Below are positions 34,586-42,976 of a stretch of 64,000 nt of DNA, in pieces. The stretch's first letter is position 1. The number at the start of each line of letters is the position of its first letter. The notes beneath the pieces were generated by a model. It made no database searches and was not told the DNA's origin. It saw only the letters and a list, made by a program, of their open reading frames with translations. A program made the position numbers and the translations under genes. Origin of the DNA: Clostridium sp. Marseille-P3244 (GTDB taxonomy: Bacteria > Bacillota > Clostridia > Lachnospirales > Lachnospiraceae); the NCBI RefSeq assembly GCF_900120155.1, contig NZ_LT635549.1:2512688-2576687 (forward strand), written 5' to 3'.

Positions 34586-34657
34586 AGCGTCTGAACGGAG
34601 TCGAACCGTCGCACATGCCTCCGGAGGGCATTGCTCTATCCACTGAGCTACAGACGC
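34586..34657 (-). tRNA. tRNA-Arg (CCG anticodon)
   Basis: The minus strand folds into a full cloverleaf: acceptor GCGUCUG/CAGACGC, D-arm GCUC-AGUGGAUA-GAGC, anticodon arm AUGCC-CUCCGGA-GGCAU and T-arm GACGG-UUCGACU-CCGUU. The loop gives anticodon CCG, which reads the arginine codon CGG. The 3' CCA is not encoded. The base after the acceptor stem (discriminator) is U, unusual for arginine tRNAs, which normally have A or G. Confidence 0.93.
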
Positions 34658-34766
34658 ATCAGGCTGTTCCAGAAAAATTTACTGTCTCTGTAAACAGCCT
34701 TAATTATCCTAGCATAAATCCCGGAAAAAGTAAAGTCCTTTATCTTAGATGTCCACTATATGACCG

Positions 34767-37700
34767 CTATATTCTTCTCCGCCCTCCTGTCTTCTTTTTC
34801 CGGACCTTTGAACTCCAGAGCACAGCCATTGCCGACAGGACCGTCCCGGCCGCGAAAATACAGATTCTTCCTGCTATGCTGTTATCTCCCGTACTGACCG
34901 GCTTTTCCGGCTCCTGCAGTATCGAAACTGTCTGTCGGGGATCATTGATATCTTCGTGTGATGAGATCAGGGTATCCCCCTCCCAAAGATATTCAAAAAC
35001 TACAATCTCTCTGTCCGGAAAGTTTCCGGTATCCACAGAAAATTCTATCTCAATCCCTTCTGCCCCCTCTTTCCCCGTAAAGTTTCGTTCTCCGGATATT
35101 CGCTGTCCCTCCTTAATGAGCAGGTTTCCAGTCTCTTTGTCTGCCAGCACACCTGTCAGAGTGTACTCTTTCTCCGGATCCAGATTTTCCATTATTACAG
35201 TATCTACAAGCAGCTTCTCTCCACCGGATGGGATTTCTTTTATTCTGCTCTCCTTCCAGACCGCATAAGTGTCTGTAATCTTTGTCCTGTCATTCTCGAC
35301 AAGGATAGCAGACTCTGTCTGACCCTCTACCGTCCCGTCTTCTTTTATGGTAAATTCCCATACATCAGAACAGCCGGGATATCCCGACAGACTTTTTGTT
35401 TCCCGTACAAAGTAGCTGCCTGGCAGAAGATATTTTAAAACGATCTTTCCCTCTTCATCGGTAACGGAGATGATCCCCTCTTCTTCCGTATCCTCTTTAT
35501 TCCAGACCGTGAATTCCACTCCTTTCAAAGGCTTTTTTGTACCGCTTTCTGTCTTATATATCGTCACCTCAGTGGGATGATTTTTAATCTCCAGCTTTTC
35601 TGTGATAATCTCGATCTTCTGATCTTCATACTGCAGCATCACTTCATAGGGCTTATCAGGCAGGACATATCCCGGCGCCTGCCGGATCTCCCTGATTTCA
35701 TAGTCTCCCAGATACAGGTGTCCGGAAGTGGCTGTGCCGTCTTCTCCTGTCTCCAGAATTTCTGCTACACTGTCTTTTTCTACCCTTACATTGCCCTGGG
35801 GCGTCAGGATATCTTCCTTTGCGCGGATCTCAAATTTTACTCCGGGAATGCCTTCTCCTGTGTCATGATCTGTTTTCCGGATATGGATGACACCTCTGGC
35901 AGGTTCATTCTCACATTCAACTGTAAAGGGATCGTTCCAGTCATGTTCCTTTTCTACTGTAAATCCGATCGGCTCCTCGTTCAGCACATACCCTTGCGGC
36001 GCCCGGATTTCCTGAAAATAATATCTGCCCGCCGGCAGCTTTTCCGGCAGTACAAAGCTCCCGCTTTCATCTGTCTCAAACACACTGTAGACGGTTTCTT
36101 CGGGATAGTGAGATCTCATTGTGATCTCTTCTTTGTCTTCATTGAGGAGACGGAACTGAACCCCTGCCACAGGAATGACCTCACCGGTACTGCTGTCTTT
36201 CTTGACCAGTCTTACCGGGGAAAATATCATCTTGTTCTCCAATATATAATGGAGCGTTTTTCCTTCTTCACTGATCGTAATCTCAAACTCTGCGGCCGGT
36301 TTTAATCCCGGGGGAGCATTTTCTTCCTTCACTGTATAAATATCATATGGCAGTCCTCCCCGGCCTTCATGCAGCTGTTTTGTGGACGCATACCCGTTTT
36401 CGTCGGTCGTAATTTTGTATACCTGTCCTGTTGTCCTGGAGGTAATGGTAAACAGGATTCCCTCCATTGCTGCCTTCCTCTCTGTTTCCGGATCTTCTCT
36501 GAACTTCAGGATCTGCAGGTCTCCCCGGATTACCTCTTCTGAGACGGTCGGAGTATGGTATACCGTGTCCTGTTTCCCGTCCGGATCTTCTGTGATCTTC
36601 TCCACAATCACCTCCTCGTTCAAGAGATAACCCTCCGGAGCTTTTGTCTCCTGAAACGTAACGGTTCCCAACGGCAGGACCGTATTTCCGGAACTGTTTT
36701 GGTAAAATTCATCTCCGCTTACTTTCTGTTCTTCTGTCATGACTATTTTCCCTTCTGCATTGGCTGCCAGCACCCAGGTTCTCTCTGGCGCAACATTGAG
36801 CAGAGCCGGATCTGAATCGTAGTACCCTTTATAGTATTTCACAGTGAACTCTGCGCCCTCCAGGCTTGCCGCCCCCTGAGGAACAGAACTCTTTGTCCCG
36901 GCATCGATCTTGTGAAGCAGCAGGCCGGCTGAATAACTTTTTGCTCTGTTCACCCAGTCATACTGACAGATTTGATTGTCTTCCACACGGATCTGCTGTC
37001 TCTCCCCGCTCAAGGCAAATCCCAACGGGTTTTCGATCTCTGCCATCTCATATGTCCCTATGGGGATATCGTCCAGTCTTCCATAACCGTTTGAATCTGT
37101 AACTATCTTCCAGGCAGGGCTGTCCTCACCCGGCCTGTATATTCCGAATACTGCGCCAGCCAGTGAATAACATGGATTGCCTTCCGTCCATTCCGGACGG
37201 TCTGACTTTTTTTGGATCTCGACACTTCCCGTACGGTCCTTTCCACTTCCTCCCATGGCCTGGGCGTCCCCGCCCATATTGAACAGAAACGCGTAAAAAG
37301 ATTCCGGCGGATCCGGGAGAGACCGGATATTCTCGATCTTCTGTTTCAACAGAGCTACTGCTCTCTCTGTCAGTCCGGTAAAAGCCTCGGGGCTCCCTGA
37401 ATACATATAGGACAGAATACAGTGGCTCATACAGTATTCTTCATCCGCTGTCCGGTTCCCACTGACTCCCAGCATGCCAAATTTCTGAAAGTATATCTCA
37501 TATCCCGGCCCGCCATATGCATAGTACAGTCCTTTCCGAAGCTGCACGTTTCCCAGAGGCTGTACTTTATAATTTCCGGATAGGGGGGTATCCTTGAGAG
37601 GTTCCAGGCAGTATGCCGTCTTTCCGTTAACATCAAAATAATTAGTACTGTAACTTCCGTAAAAAATCTCCCTCCCTACAGTCAAATCTACTGATCCCCC

Positions 37701-37871
37701 TGTATTCTGTCCGGCAGCGGCCAGAATCAGCGGTTCCCCTTCGTCCGTCTTTTCAATATCTGTCTCAATGTCTTTTTTATCCGTTTCCCCGCGAACAACA
37801 ACAGGCCAGAACACTGCCGACAGAAGAACTGCAAAAAGGAAAAGTACCGTTCTTTTTATCCGTCCTCTCAT
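34767..37871 (-). CDS. Surface adhesin with SpaA/Cna-B repeats and VaFE domain
   Basis: This 1034-residue exported protein has a signal peptide (RTVLFLFAVLLSAVFWPVVV) and a thioester-type head (about 50-210; the cysteine lies in TAYCLEP). About six Cna-B/SpaA-like beta domains follow (about 215-860), many ending in the E of PxGxYxxxE as in FQETKAPEGYLLNEE. One VaFE-type domain (about 865-985; VVFEYLWEGDTLISS, DPRQTV) precedes a C-terminal sorting signal: VSTGDN, a hydrophobic stretch and RKKKTGGRRR. It should be attached to the cell wall by a sortase; none is encoded in the window. In the head, the expected TQxA glutamine is not evident (HCILSYMY at that place). It overlaps the DUF5688 stop by four bases (ATGA). 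Confidence 0.9.
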   Translation of the reverse strand: MRGRIKRTVLFLFAVLLSAVFWPVVVRGETDKKDIETDIEKTDEGEPLILAAAGQNTGGSVDLTVGREIFYGSYSTNYFDVNGKTAYCLEPLKDTPLSGNYKVQPLGNVQLRKGLYYAYGGPGYEIYFQKFGMLGVSGNRTADEEYCMSHCILSYMYSGSPEAFTGLTERAVALLKQKIENIRSLPDPPESFYAFLFNMGGDAQAMGGSGKDRTGSVEIQKKSDRPEWTEGNPCYSLAGAVFGIYRPGEDSPAWKIVTDSNGYGRLDDIPIGTYEMAEIENPLGFALSGERQQIRVEDNQICQYDWVNRAKSYSAGLLLHKIDAGTKSSVPQGAASLEGAEFTVKYYKGYYDSDPALLNVAPERTWVLAANAEGKIVMTEEQKVSGDEFYQNSSGNTVLPLGTVTFQETKAPEGYLLNEEVIVEKITEDPDGKQDTVYHTPTVSEEVIRGDLQILKFREDPETERKAAMEGILFTITSRTTGQVYKITTDENGYASTKQLHEGRGGLPYDIYTVKEENAPPGLKPAAEFEITISEEGKTLHYILENKMIFSPVRLVKKDSSTGEVIPVAGVQFRLLNEDKEEITMRSHYPEETVYSVFETDESGSFVLPEKLPAGRYYFQEIRAPQGYVLNEEPIGFTVEKEHDWNDPFTVECENEPARGVIHIRKTDHDTGEGIPGVKFEIRAKEDILTPQGNVRVEKDSVAEILETGEDGTATSGHLYLGDYEIREIRQAPGYVLPDKPYEVMLQYEDQKIEIITEKLEIKNHPTEVTIYKTESGTKKPLKGVEFTVWNKEDTEEEGIISVTDEEGKIVLKYLLPGSYFVRETKSLSGYPGCSDVWEFTIKEDGTVEGQTESAILVENDRTKITDTYAVWKESRIKEIPSGGEKLLVDTVIMENLDPEKEYTLTGVLADKETGNLLIKEGQRISGERNFTGKEGAEGIEIEFSVDTGNFPDREIVVFEYLWEGDTLISSHEDINDPRQTVSILQEPEKPVSTGDNSIAGRICIFAAGTVLSAMAVLWSSKVRKKKTGGRRRI

Positions 37872-38815
37872 CCCATCCTCCTCTCCGCGGGCAGTCCCCT
37901 CCCTGCCAAAAGCCTTTCCGAACGCCATTTATACAGATAGGCATGTCCGCTGAGCACTTCTTCCTCAGCCACCTGTGTAGCATTGATCTCTGTTACCATG
38001 TCATCCAGATCAGACCACCGAAGTTCCGGTGCCCAGGGAACAATCACTACCTCATGGACACTGCTGGGAAGGATATAGTAATCTTTTCTGAGAATCTGCC
38101 CGATCATTTTCAGGACATGGGGATATGCTATACAGGCGGCTCCATAACTTCTGATCTTGTTAGAGAGTACATACATTCCGTCCTTATCCGCTGTTTCCCC
38201 AAGAAGAAGGTTCCCGTCTCCTCTCTCATTTGCCGGGGTTTCTCCCAGCATCTCTTTCAGAGCGTGATTCATCGTAAAAAATTCTGCCGGCAGAAGAGTC
38301 TTTCCATTTTCCACCGCGGCTTTCCAGAGCGTATCTGTCTCTACCCTCCATTGCTCTGCATGATCATTGCCGATGACCATGGCAGCCGTCCCCTCATCGG
38401 TCACTTCCAGGAGAACATAAAACACGATCGAAAGATCCAAAAACGCATAATGAGGCACTGTAGTAAGGAAATCTCTGTTGGCGGCCGTATTGATCAGTTT
38501 AAAAACAATCCTGTCCTTTATCCCTTCATAGTTCAGGATCTGATCACAGTCCCAGGCTACTTCCCGCCGCATACTGTTGTAAAAACATTCAATCTCTCCG
38601 GCTATCCTGTCGATGGGTTTTCCTTCCAGATAAGCCTGATAATAGTCCTCAAGATAAATCGTCGGAGAAACATGAACTCCCGGCGCCTGAAGCAGCACCC
38701 CTGTCCTCTCTTTGCCATTATTTTTTACCGTTGTATATAAACTGGCCTGCACTCCCCCTTTCATCCTTTTACGAATCTCTTTCTCTACCGCGCCTGTAAA
38801 TTCTCTGTAATCCAT
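37868..38815 (-). CDS. DUF5688 family protein
   Basis: This 315-residue cytosolic-type protein has no signal peptide or membrane helix. It has MDYREFTGAVEKEIRKR, a middle rich in aromatic and acidic residues, and VVIVPWAPELRWSDLDDMV near the end, as in the DUF5688 family of Lachnospiraceae. Its function is unknown to me. AAGGAGA precedes the ATG. The TGA overlaps the ATG of the adhesin gene, so the two are translated together, which ties this family to surface-protein production. Confidence 0.8.
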   Translation of the reverse strand: MDYREFTGAVEKEIRKRMKGGVQASLYTTVKNNGKERTGVLLQAPGVHVSPTIYLEDYYQAYLEGKPIDRIAGEIECFYNSMRREVAWDCDQILNYEGIKDRIVFKLINTAANRDFLTTVPHYAFLDLSIVFYVLLEVTDEGTAAMVIGNDHAEQWRVETDTLWKAAVENGKTLLPAEFFTMNHALKEMLGETPANERGDGNLLLGETADKDGMYVLSNKIRSYGAACIAYPHVLKMIGQILRKDYYILPSSVHEVVIVPWAPELRWSDLDDMVTEINATQVAEEEVLSGHAYLYKWRSERLLAGRGLPAERRMG

Positions 38816-38927
38816 TCTTCTCCTTTCTTAAACCGCGCGGTCCATTTTAATATTAAATGAGAAATCCGGTACGAAATGTACCATTGAAATTAGATATAAC
38901 TTAAAGGAACAATATTATGTGCCCTTG

Positions 38928-38956
38928 ATTATAACTGAATCAATGATAAAAGACAA
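38928..38956 (-). promoter_or_regulatory. Promoter of the DUF5688-adhesin pair
   Basis: On the minus strand TTGTCT (38951-38956) and a perfect TATAAT (38928-38933) are 17 bases apart, giving a leader of about 105 bases. The operon can therefore be expressed independently of the inversion switch upstream. Confidence 0.75.
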
Positions 38957-38997
38957 TGGTGCAAAATTCACAAAATCAGGATGATCGTCTCAAAATG

Positions 38998-39028
38998 AGA
39001 GGCCCGCCGGAAAATCCGGCCGACCTCT
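38998..39028 (-). terminator. Hairpin terminator after the 140-residue gene
   Basis: Paired segments AGAGG/CCTCT and GCCGGA/TCCGGC surround a short A-rich loop, with CATTTTG after it on the minus strand. It should reduce read-through from the upstream gene into DUF5688. Confidence 0.65.
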
Positions 39029-39059
39029 CTGAAAATCTCAGTTGCCCGATGTAATTTTG

Positions 39060-39482
39060 TCAGGCGCCTTTTCTGCAGAGCAGTCCGGTACCTTTTCCTC
39101 TGAGCTGTTTTTCACTGAGAATAGCGCCTGCTCCGAAAAAGAACGCCCAGATGCCAAGTGTGGTGCAAAAGACTTTCCATCCCGGATAACGGGCACTCCT
39201 TTGAAGCGCCAGTCTGTCCCGCCGGACCGCGATGATCTGCCTGGGCTGCTGCATCCACTGCCGGAAAGGCAATATACTGTCCTTCTCTTTCCGGACAATA
39301 TTTCCTTGTTCTTCCGGGTAAAAACTGCCGGCTTTCCGCCGCTGTTCTGTCAACTCCTGATACTCCTTCCGGAGTTGTTCCATCTGTGCCCACAAATCTT
39401 CCTCATCCACTCCTCCGAAAAGCTTTCTCCGGAATTGCAGCTTTTGCAGCCGGCGGGCCATTTCTTCCGTGTTTTTTGCCAT
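39060..39482 (-). CDS. Small coiled-coil membrane protein, unrecognised
   Basis: This 140-residue protein has a charged helical head (MAKNTEEMARRLQKLQFRRK and LWAQMEQLRKEYQELTEQRR, about 1-55) likely to form a coiled coil. A basic middle follows, then one hydrophobic segment near the end (VFCTTLGIWAFFFGAGAIL, about 102-120). I do not recognise a family. The ATG at 39482 has AGGAGGA eight bases upstream. It is the first gene downstream of the invertible element and so the likeliest target of its promoter when the element is flipped. It points toward the adhesin operon, with a hairpin between them. Confidence 0.7.
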   Translation of the reverse strand: MAKNTEEMARRLQKLQFRRKLFGGVDEEDLWAQMEQLRKEYQELTEQRRKAGSFYPEEQGNIVRKEKDSILPFRQWMQQPRQIIAVRRDRLALQRSARYPGWKVFCTTLGIWAFFFGAGAILSEKQLRGKGTGLLCRKGA

Positions 39483-39644
39483 CGTTATCTTCCTCCTCTT
39501 CTTTGCCTCCCGCGGGAGCGCAGGAACAGGAAGGAGCCGCCCCCTCAGCCGGCTTTTATCTCCCCATTCCAAACAGAATCCCGACTGAGACAGATGATAA
39601 CTTGCAGAAAAGAGCTCTGATATCCGGCCTTCAGAACTTATGTT

Positions 39645-39667
39645 ACATAATGTGCGTTATGTTGCGT
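39645..39667 (+). repeat. Left recombination site of the invertible element
   Basis: A 23-base sequence is an exact inverted copy of 39912-39934. Its centre TGTGCG (39651-39656) is flanked by arms ACATAA and TTATGTTGCGT. The left arm is less symmetric than in the right copy. Confidence 0.85.
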
Positions 39668-39839
39668 AATGCTCTGCTTTTGCTCTGTTCTTCTTATATC
39701 CCGAGGAGATTACAGACGTTTTTGGGTATAACAATAAGACCTTTTCTCTATATTTGAGGTTTCCCTGGGAAAAGGTCTATTTGTCATGTCCGCTATTCGC
39801 CATATCTATGTAAAAGCCTCCCGCCCTGGATCTTTCAGA

Positions 39840-39868
39840 TTGACTTTTCAGGCTCTGTATACTATCAT
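39840..39868 (+). promoter_or_regulatory. Promoter-like sequence inside the invertible element
   Basis: TTGACT (39840-39845) and TATCAT (39863-39868) are 17 bases apart. In the orientation given it points right, antisense to the recombinase gene. After inversion it would point left toward the 140-residue gene. Confidence 0.6.
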
Positions 39869-39911
39869 TTACATATAAATTATTAGAAAAGTGCTCTGTC
39901 CCCTCAGTTTA

Positions 39912-39934
39912 ACGCAACATAACGCACATTATGT
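39912..39934 (-). repeat. Right recombination site of the invertible element
   Basis: This is the exact inverted copy of 39645-39667. In full (39911-39940) it shows perfect 12-base arms AACGCAACATAA / TTATGTTGCGTT around a six-base centre CGCACA, the layout expected for a tyrosine-recombinase crossover site. Confidence 0.85.
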
Positions 39935-39958
39935 TGCGTTTTAGTCTTCTGCTCTTTT

Positions 39959-40798
39959 TCAGAGGACCAATTGCATCCTCTCTACTTTTCTCCTGTGTTC
40001 TGCCCCGGTGGACATAATATAAATCCGGGTCGTATCGATACTGGAGTGACCCAGAAGATCTGCCAGTTTAGCAATGTCTTTCTCAATTCCGTAAAATGTT
40101 CTGGCAAAAAGCCTCCTGAGATTATGAGGAAATACCTTTCCCTGTTCCACGCCGGCTCTTTCGCACAGTTCCTTCATTTCCCTCCAGACTGTATGCCGGC
40201 TTACCGGCCGTCCCGTTCTGCTAAGAAAAAGTACACCTTCTGTAATCCCCTTTTCCCGGGCATATTGCCGCAACATGTTCCGCAATTTCGGCGGCAGAAA
40301 TACTGTACGGTTCTTTCCCTTGCAGGACACCTGCACCTGCCCCTGACGTGCTGCCTCCACAGTAATATACTTCAGTTCACTGACCCGGATCCCGGTGGCG
40401 CAGATCGTCTGCAGGATCAGGCTCAGCCTTAAGCTCTTCTGATTCCGTGCTGTATTCACCAGCCGCATATACTCTTGTTTTGTCAGTTCTTTTTCACCGG
40501 GCCGGAAAGTTTCTCTCTGTATTTTAAACTGCCGCACACAGCTGCCGGCCAATCCGGCAAATCGCAAAAATCCGTTGACCGCAGCTAGCATGCTGTTGGC
40601 ACTGGTCACAGCGTAATGTTCACGCAGCCAGTCTTTGTACTCCATGATCAGGGATTTCTCCAGTACCCGTTTGCCCGCAAAAGCTGTAAAACATCTAAGA
40701 TCACGGGCATATTTTTCAATCGTCGCGCCGCTCTTTTCTTCCAGTTTCAGATGTTCCAGATAGGTTCTGATCTGCCCTTCCGATAATCTTGTCTCCAT
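39959..40798 (-). CDS. Tyrosine recombinase (probable DNA invertase)
   Basis: This 279-residue Xer-like recombinase has a SAM-like core-binding domain (about 5-90) and a catalytic domain (about 100-279). All catalytic residues are visible: R in CATGIRVSELKY, K in CKGKNRTVFLPP, H and R in FPHNLRRLF, H in LLGHSSIDTT, and the nucleophile Y in TRIYIMSTG. The ATG at 40798 has GGAGGA six bases before it; a longer start at 40843 does not. Its stop lies 24 bases from a pair of inverted core-like sites, so it probably flips that element. It is unlikely to be XerC or XerD itself given this setting. Confidence 0.88.
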   Translation of the reverse strand: METRLSEGQIRTYLEHLKLEEKSGATIEKYARDLRCFTAFAGKRVLEKSLIMEYKDWLREHYAVTSANSMLAAVNGFLRFAGLAGSCVRQFKIQRETFRPGEKELTKQEYMRLVNTARNQKSLRLSLILQTICATGIRVSELKYITVEAARQGQVQVSCKGKNRTVFLPPKLRNMLRQYAREKGITEGVLFLSRTGRPVSRHTVWREMKELCERAGVEQGKVFPHNLRRLFARTFYGIEKDIAKLADLLGHSSIDTTRIYIMSTGAEHRRKVERMQLVL

Positions 40799-40890
40799 AT
40801 CTGTTCCTCCAGGTTTTCTTTGATCGCTTTTCTTTTTTTCCAATAGTATGAGTATATCCTGTTATCCTGTCTTCTAAAAGCCATTTCCGG

Positions 40891-40941
40891 AAAAACAAAA
40901 TGCCCCTCAGACGGTCCTCTTATGAGGCTCCGTCTGAGGGG
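40891..40941 (-). terminator. Intrinsic terminator of efp
   Basis: Perfect 12-base arms CCCCTCAGACGG / CCGTCTGAGGGG are followed on the minus strand by CATTTTGTTTTT. It insulates the recombinase gene from efp. Confidence 0.9.
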
Positions 40942-40985
40942 TAACCGGTCCGGAATCCGTATGATCATCCGTCCGCCGCGTTCAG

Positions 40986-41543
40986 TCAGACTCTTGACAG
41001 ATATTCACCTGTACGGGTATCGATCTTCAGTACATCGCCAGTCTCACAGAACAGAGGGACATTAACAGTAGCCCCGGTTTCCACCGTAGCCGGCTTTGTT
41101 GCTCCCTGCGCTGTGTCGCCTTTGAATCCCGGCTCTGTCTCTGTGATCGCCAGTTCTACAAAAAGTGGGGGTTCAACAGAAAATACATTACCTTTGTGAG
41201 AACAGATCTTCACAGTCTCATTCTCTTTTACGAATTTCAAAGCGTCTCCGACAACATCTGAATTCAGAGCGATCTGATCATATGTCTCCACATCCATAAA
41301 GTTATAAAGATCACCGTCTTTATACAGATACTGCATCTCTTTCCTGTCAATATGCGCGTTCTCAAACTTCTCAGTGGGACGGAATGTCTTTTCCACAACG
41401 CCTCCGCTGATGATATTTTTTAACTTTGTCCTGACAAAGGCTGCTCCTTTTCCGGGTTTTACATGCTGGAATTCCAAAATCTGATAAATATTACCGTCTA
41501 TCTCTACTGTAATACCGTTCTTAAAATCACCTGCTGCGACCAT
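40986..41543 (-). CDS. efp: Elongation factor P
   Basis: This 185-residue three-domain factor relieves ribosome stalling at proline runs. The modified lysine lies in the loop [11 protein letters not shown] near residue 32. The C-terminal signature [16 protein letters not shown] is intact, and the length is normal. AGGAGG precedes the ATG. It follows yqeG and the shikimate-kinase fusion on the same strand. Confidence 0.97.
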   Translation of the reverse strand: MVAAGDFKNGITVEIDGNIYQILEFQHVKPGKGAAFVRTKLKNIISGGVVEKTFRPTEKFENAHIDRKEMQYLYKDGDLYNFMDVETYDQIALNSDVVGDALKFVKENETVKICSHKGNVFSVEPPLFVELAITETEPGFKGDTAQGATKPATVETGATVNVPLFCETGDVLKIDTRTGEYLSRV

Positions 41544-41598
41544 TTATCTTCCTCCTTCGATCACGCGCCTTCCCGGCGCTCCACTTTATAATTCTACC

Positions 41599-42108
41599 TT
41601 AATCTTCCTTATTTTTCAATCTTTTTTTATAGAAATGAAGGACAATCTGTTCAAGGCGGCGTTTCAGTACGATCTGTATCTCTTCTTTCGGATGGATAGG
41701 CTTTACGAGAATATTGTAAATCCCTGCTCTCTTTGCCCCCCAGACATCCGTGAAAAGCTGATCACCGACAAACACGGTATTCGTCCTGTCAGTCCCCATG
41801 ATCTCCATAGCTCTGATATAATTTTTCGTGGATGGCTTGTGAGCATTGTAAATATAATTTGTTCTGATCTCCTGATTAAACATTTTTACCCTGGCCTCCC
41901 GGTTGTTTGAGATCAGGCAGGAGGCAAATCCGATCTTTTCCAGCCTTTTAAACAGTTTCTTCGCCCGTTCATCCGCCGGCGCTCCATGAGGCACGAGTGT
42001 ATTATCAATGTCAAAGATCACCCCTCTGTAGCCTTTCTCATACAATTTTTCAAAAGGGATCTTATACGTGGATACCATATAATCATCCGGAAAAAATCTT
42101 TCAAACAT
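41599..42108 (-). CDS. yqeG: YqeG family HAD phosphatase
   Basis: This 169-residue HAD-superfamily protein has the nucleophile motif GVIFDIDNTLVPHG (about 29-42), SNNREARVKMFN and GDQLFTDVWGAKRAG, which match the YqeG/IIIA subgroup (phosphatidylglycerophosphatase-like in some relatives). The substrate in this organism is unproven. It starts three bases after the stop of the chorismate mutase-shikimate kinase gene and so shares its transcript. Confidence 0.9.
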   Translation of the reverse strand: MFERFFPDDYMVSTYKIPFEKLYEKGYRGVIFDIDNTLVPHGAPADERAKKLFKRLEKIGFASCLISNNREARVKMFNQEIRTNYIYNAHKPSTKNYIRAMEIMGTDRTNTVFVGDQLFTDVWGAKRAGIYNILVKPIHPKEEIQIVLKRRLEQIVLHFYKKRLKNKED

Positions 42109-42110
42109 TA

Positions 42111-42893
42111 TTATCCATCCAACTCCGTTAATTTTGTGATCAGTTCCTCACAGATCTGCAGGATCGTCTTGTCATCGGTCTGTACTACGATATCCGCGGC
42201 CTCTTCGTATTTTTCCCGGCGTTTTTCCATCATATCCGCAATAAATTCCACGCTGTTATTACCGTTCAACAGTGGTCTGTCATTGCCGTCTTTGACCCGC
42301 TCGTAGATGGTCTCCGGGCTTGCAGTCAGGAGGACTACTCTCCCGTTCTTTTTCATTTCCACTACATTCTCACTGCGAAGCGCTGCTCCTCCTCCGCAGG
42401 AAATAATGCAGTTTCTGCCGGTCTGCAGTTCTCTCAGCAGTTCTGTTTCCAGATTCCTGAAATATTCTTCGCCGTAAGTGGCAAAAATATCCGGAATACT
42501 CATTTCTTCCCTGTCAGAAATCTCCTGATCCATCTCCACCAGTTTCATGTCAAACATTGTACTCAGATAATCAGCGATCGTGGATTTCCCGGCTCCCATA
42601 AAACCGATCAGCACTATATTATAAGAAAAAAGCTTCCTGGCCTGGATCCGTTTACTGTTTCTTAAGATTCTGGCAAAGACATCCTGTATCTCTTCCCGGT
42701 ACTTGTTTTCCTTAAGTTTTTCATCCAGCCTTTTCTGCTGTTTTGCCTCCTGTGCCGGCTGCAGGATCGGCATGCCATATTTCTCTTTATATGCCATGAT
42801 CTTTTCGATGATGGCGTTTCTCTCTACAAGGGCATCTATGATCTTATCGTCACAGATAGCCAGCTGCTCCCTGTACATTTCCAAATCGTTCAT
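42111..42893 (-). CDS. Chorismate mutase-like / shikimate kinase fusion
   Basis: This 260-residue fusion serves aromatic amino-acid synthesis. Residues about 1-85 are an AroQ-type chorismate mutase fold (IDALVERNAIIEKIMAYKEKY, GMPILQPAQEAK). Residues about 92-260 are shikimate kinase: GFMGAGKSTIADYL, DQEISDREEMSIPDIFATYG, EYFRNLE, SCGGGAAL and NDRPLLNG. In the mutase part, the arginine usual after the turn (in the ERE block) reads Q (PAQE), so activity of that half is uncertain. GGAGG precedes the ATG. Confidence 0.88.
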   Translation of the reverse strand: MNDLEMYREQLAICDDKIIDALVERNAIIEKIMAYKEKYGMPILQPAQEAKQQKRLDEKLKENKYREEIQDVFARILRNSKRIQARKLFSYNIVLIGFMGAGKSTIADYLSTMFDMKLVEMDQEISDREEMSIPDIFATYGEEYFRNLETELLRELQTGRNCIISCGGGAALRSENVVEMKKNGRVVLLTASPETIYERVKDGNDRPLLNGNNSVEFIADMMEKRREKYEEAADIVVQTDDKTILQICEELITKLTELDG

Positions 42894-42976
42894 TTTGAAC
42901 CTCCATCTTCAGTCTGACCAGTACAGTATAGCAACTTTCCCATCACTTCGCAACATAGAATCCGGGCCTTTCTCCC

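Larger units (their letters stand above)
39645..39934. mobile_element. Probable invertible DNA element (phase switch)
   Basis: A 244-base segment lies between two exact 23-base inverted repeats, 24 bases from the 3' end of a tyrosine recombinase gene. Each repeat looks like a recombinase core: arms around a six-base centre that is the same in both copies when read inverted. The segment has no convincing gene. It holds one promoter-like sequence and an internal hairpin pairing AGACCTTTT (39738-39746) with AAAAGGTCT (39770-39778). The 476-base gap from 39483 to 39958 is thus mostly this switch. Confidence 0.75.

Noticed and set aside
39788..39880. 30-codon frame inside the invertible element (starts ATGTCCGCTATT)
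   Set aside because: An AAAAGGT lies at fair spacing, but the peptide is not recognisable and the frame overlaps the promoter-like sequence; chance is more likely.
39901..39940. Attachment site of an integrated mobile element
   Set aside because: The tyrosine recombinase could suggest integration, but the repeats are inverted, only 244 bases apart and without cargo genes, which fits inversion rather than an integrated element.
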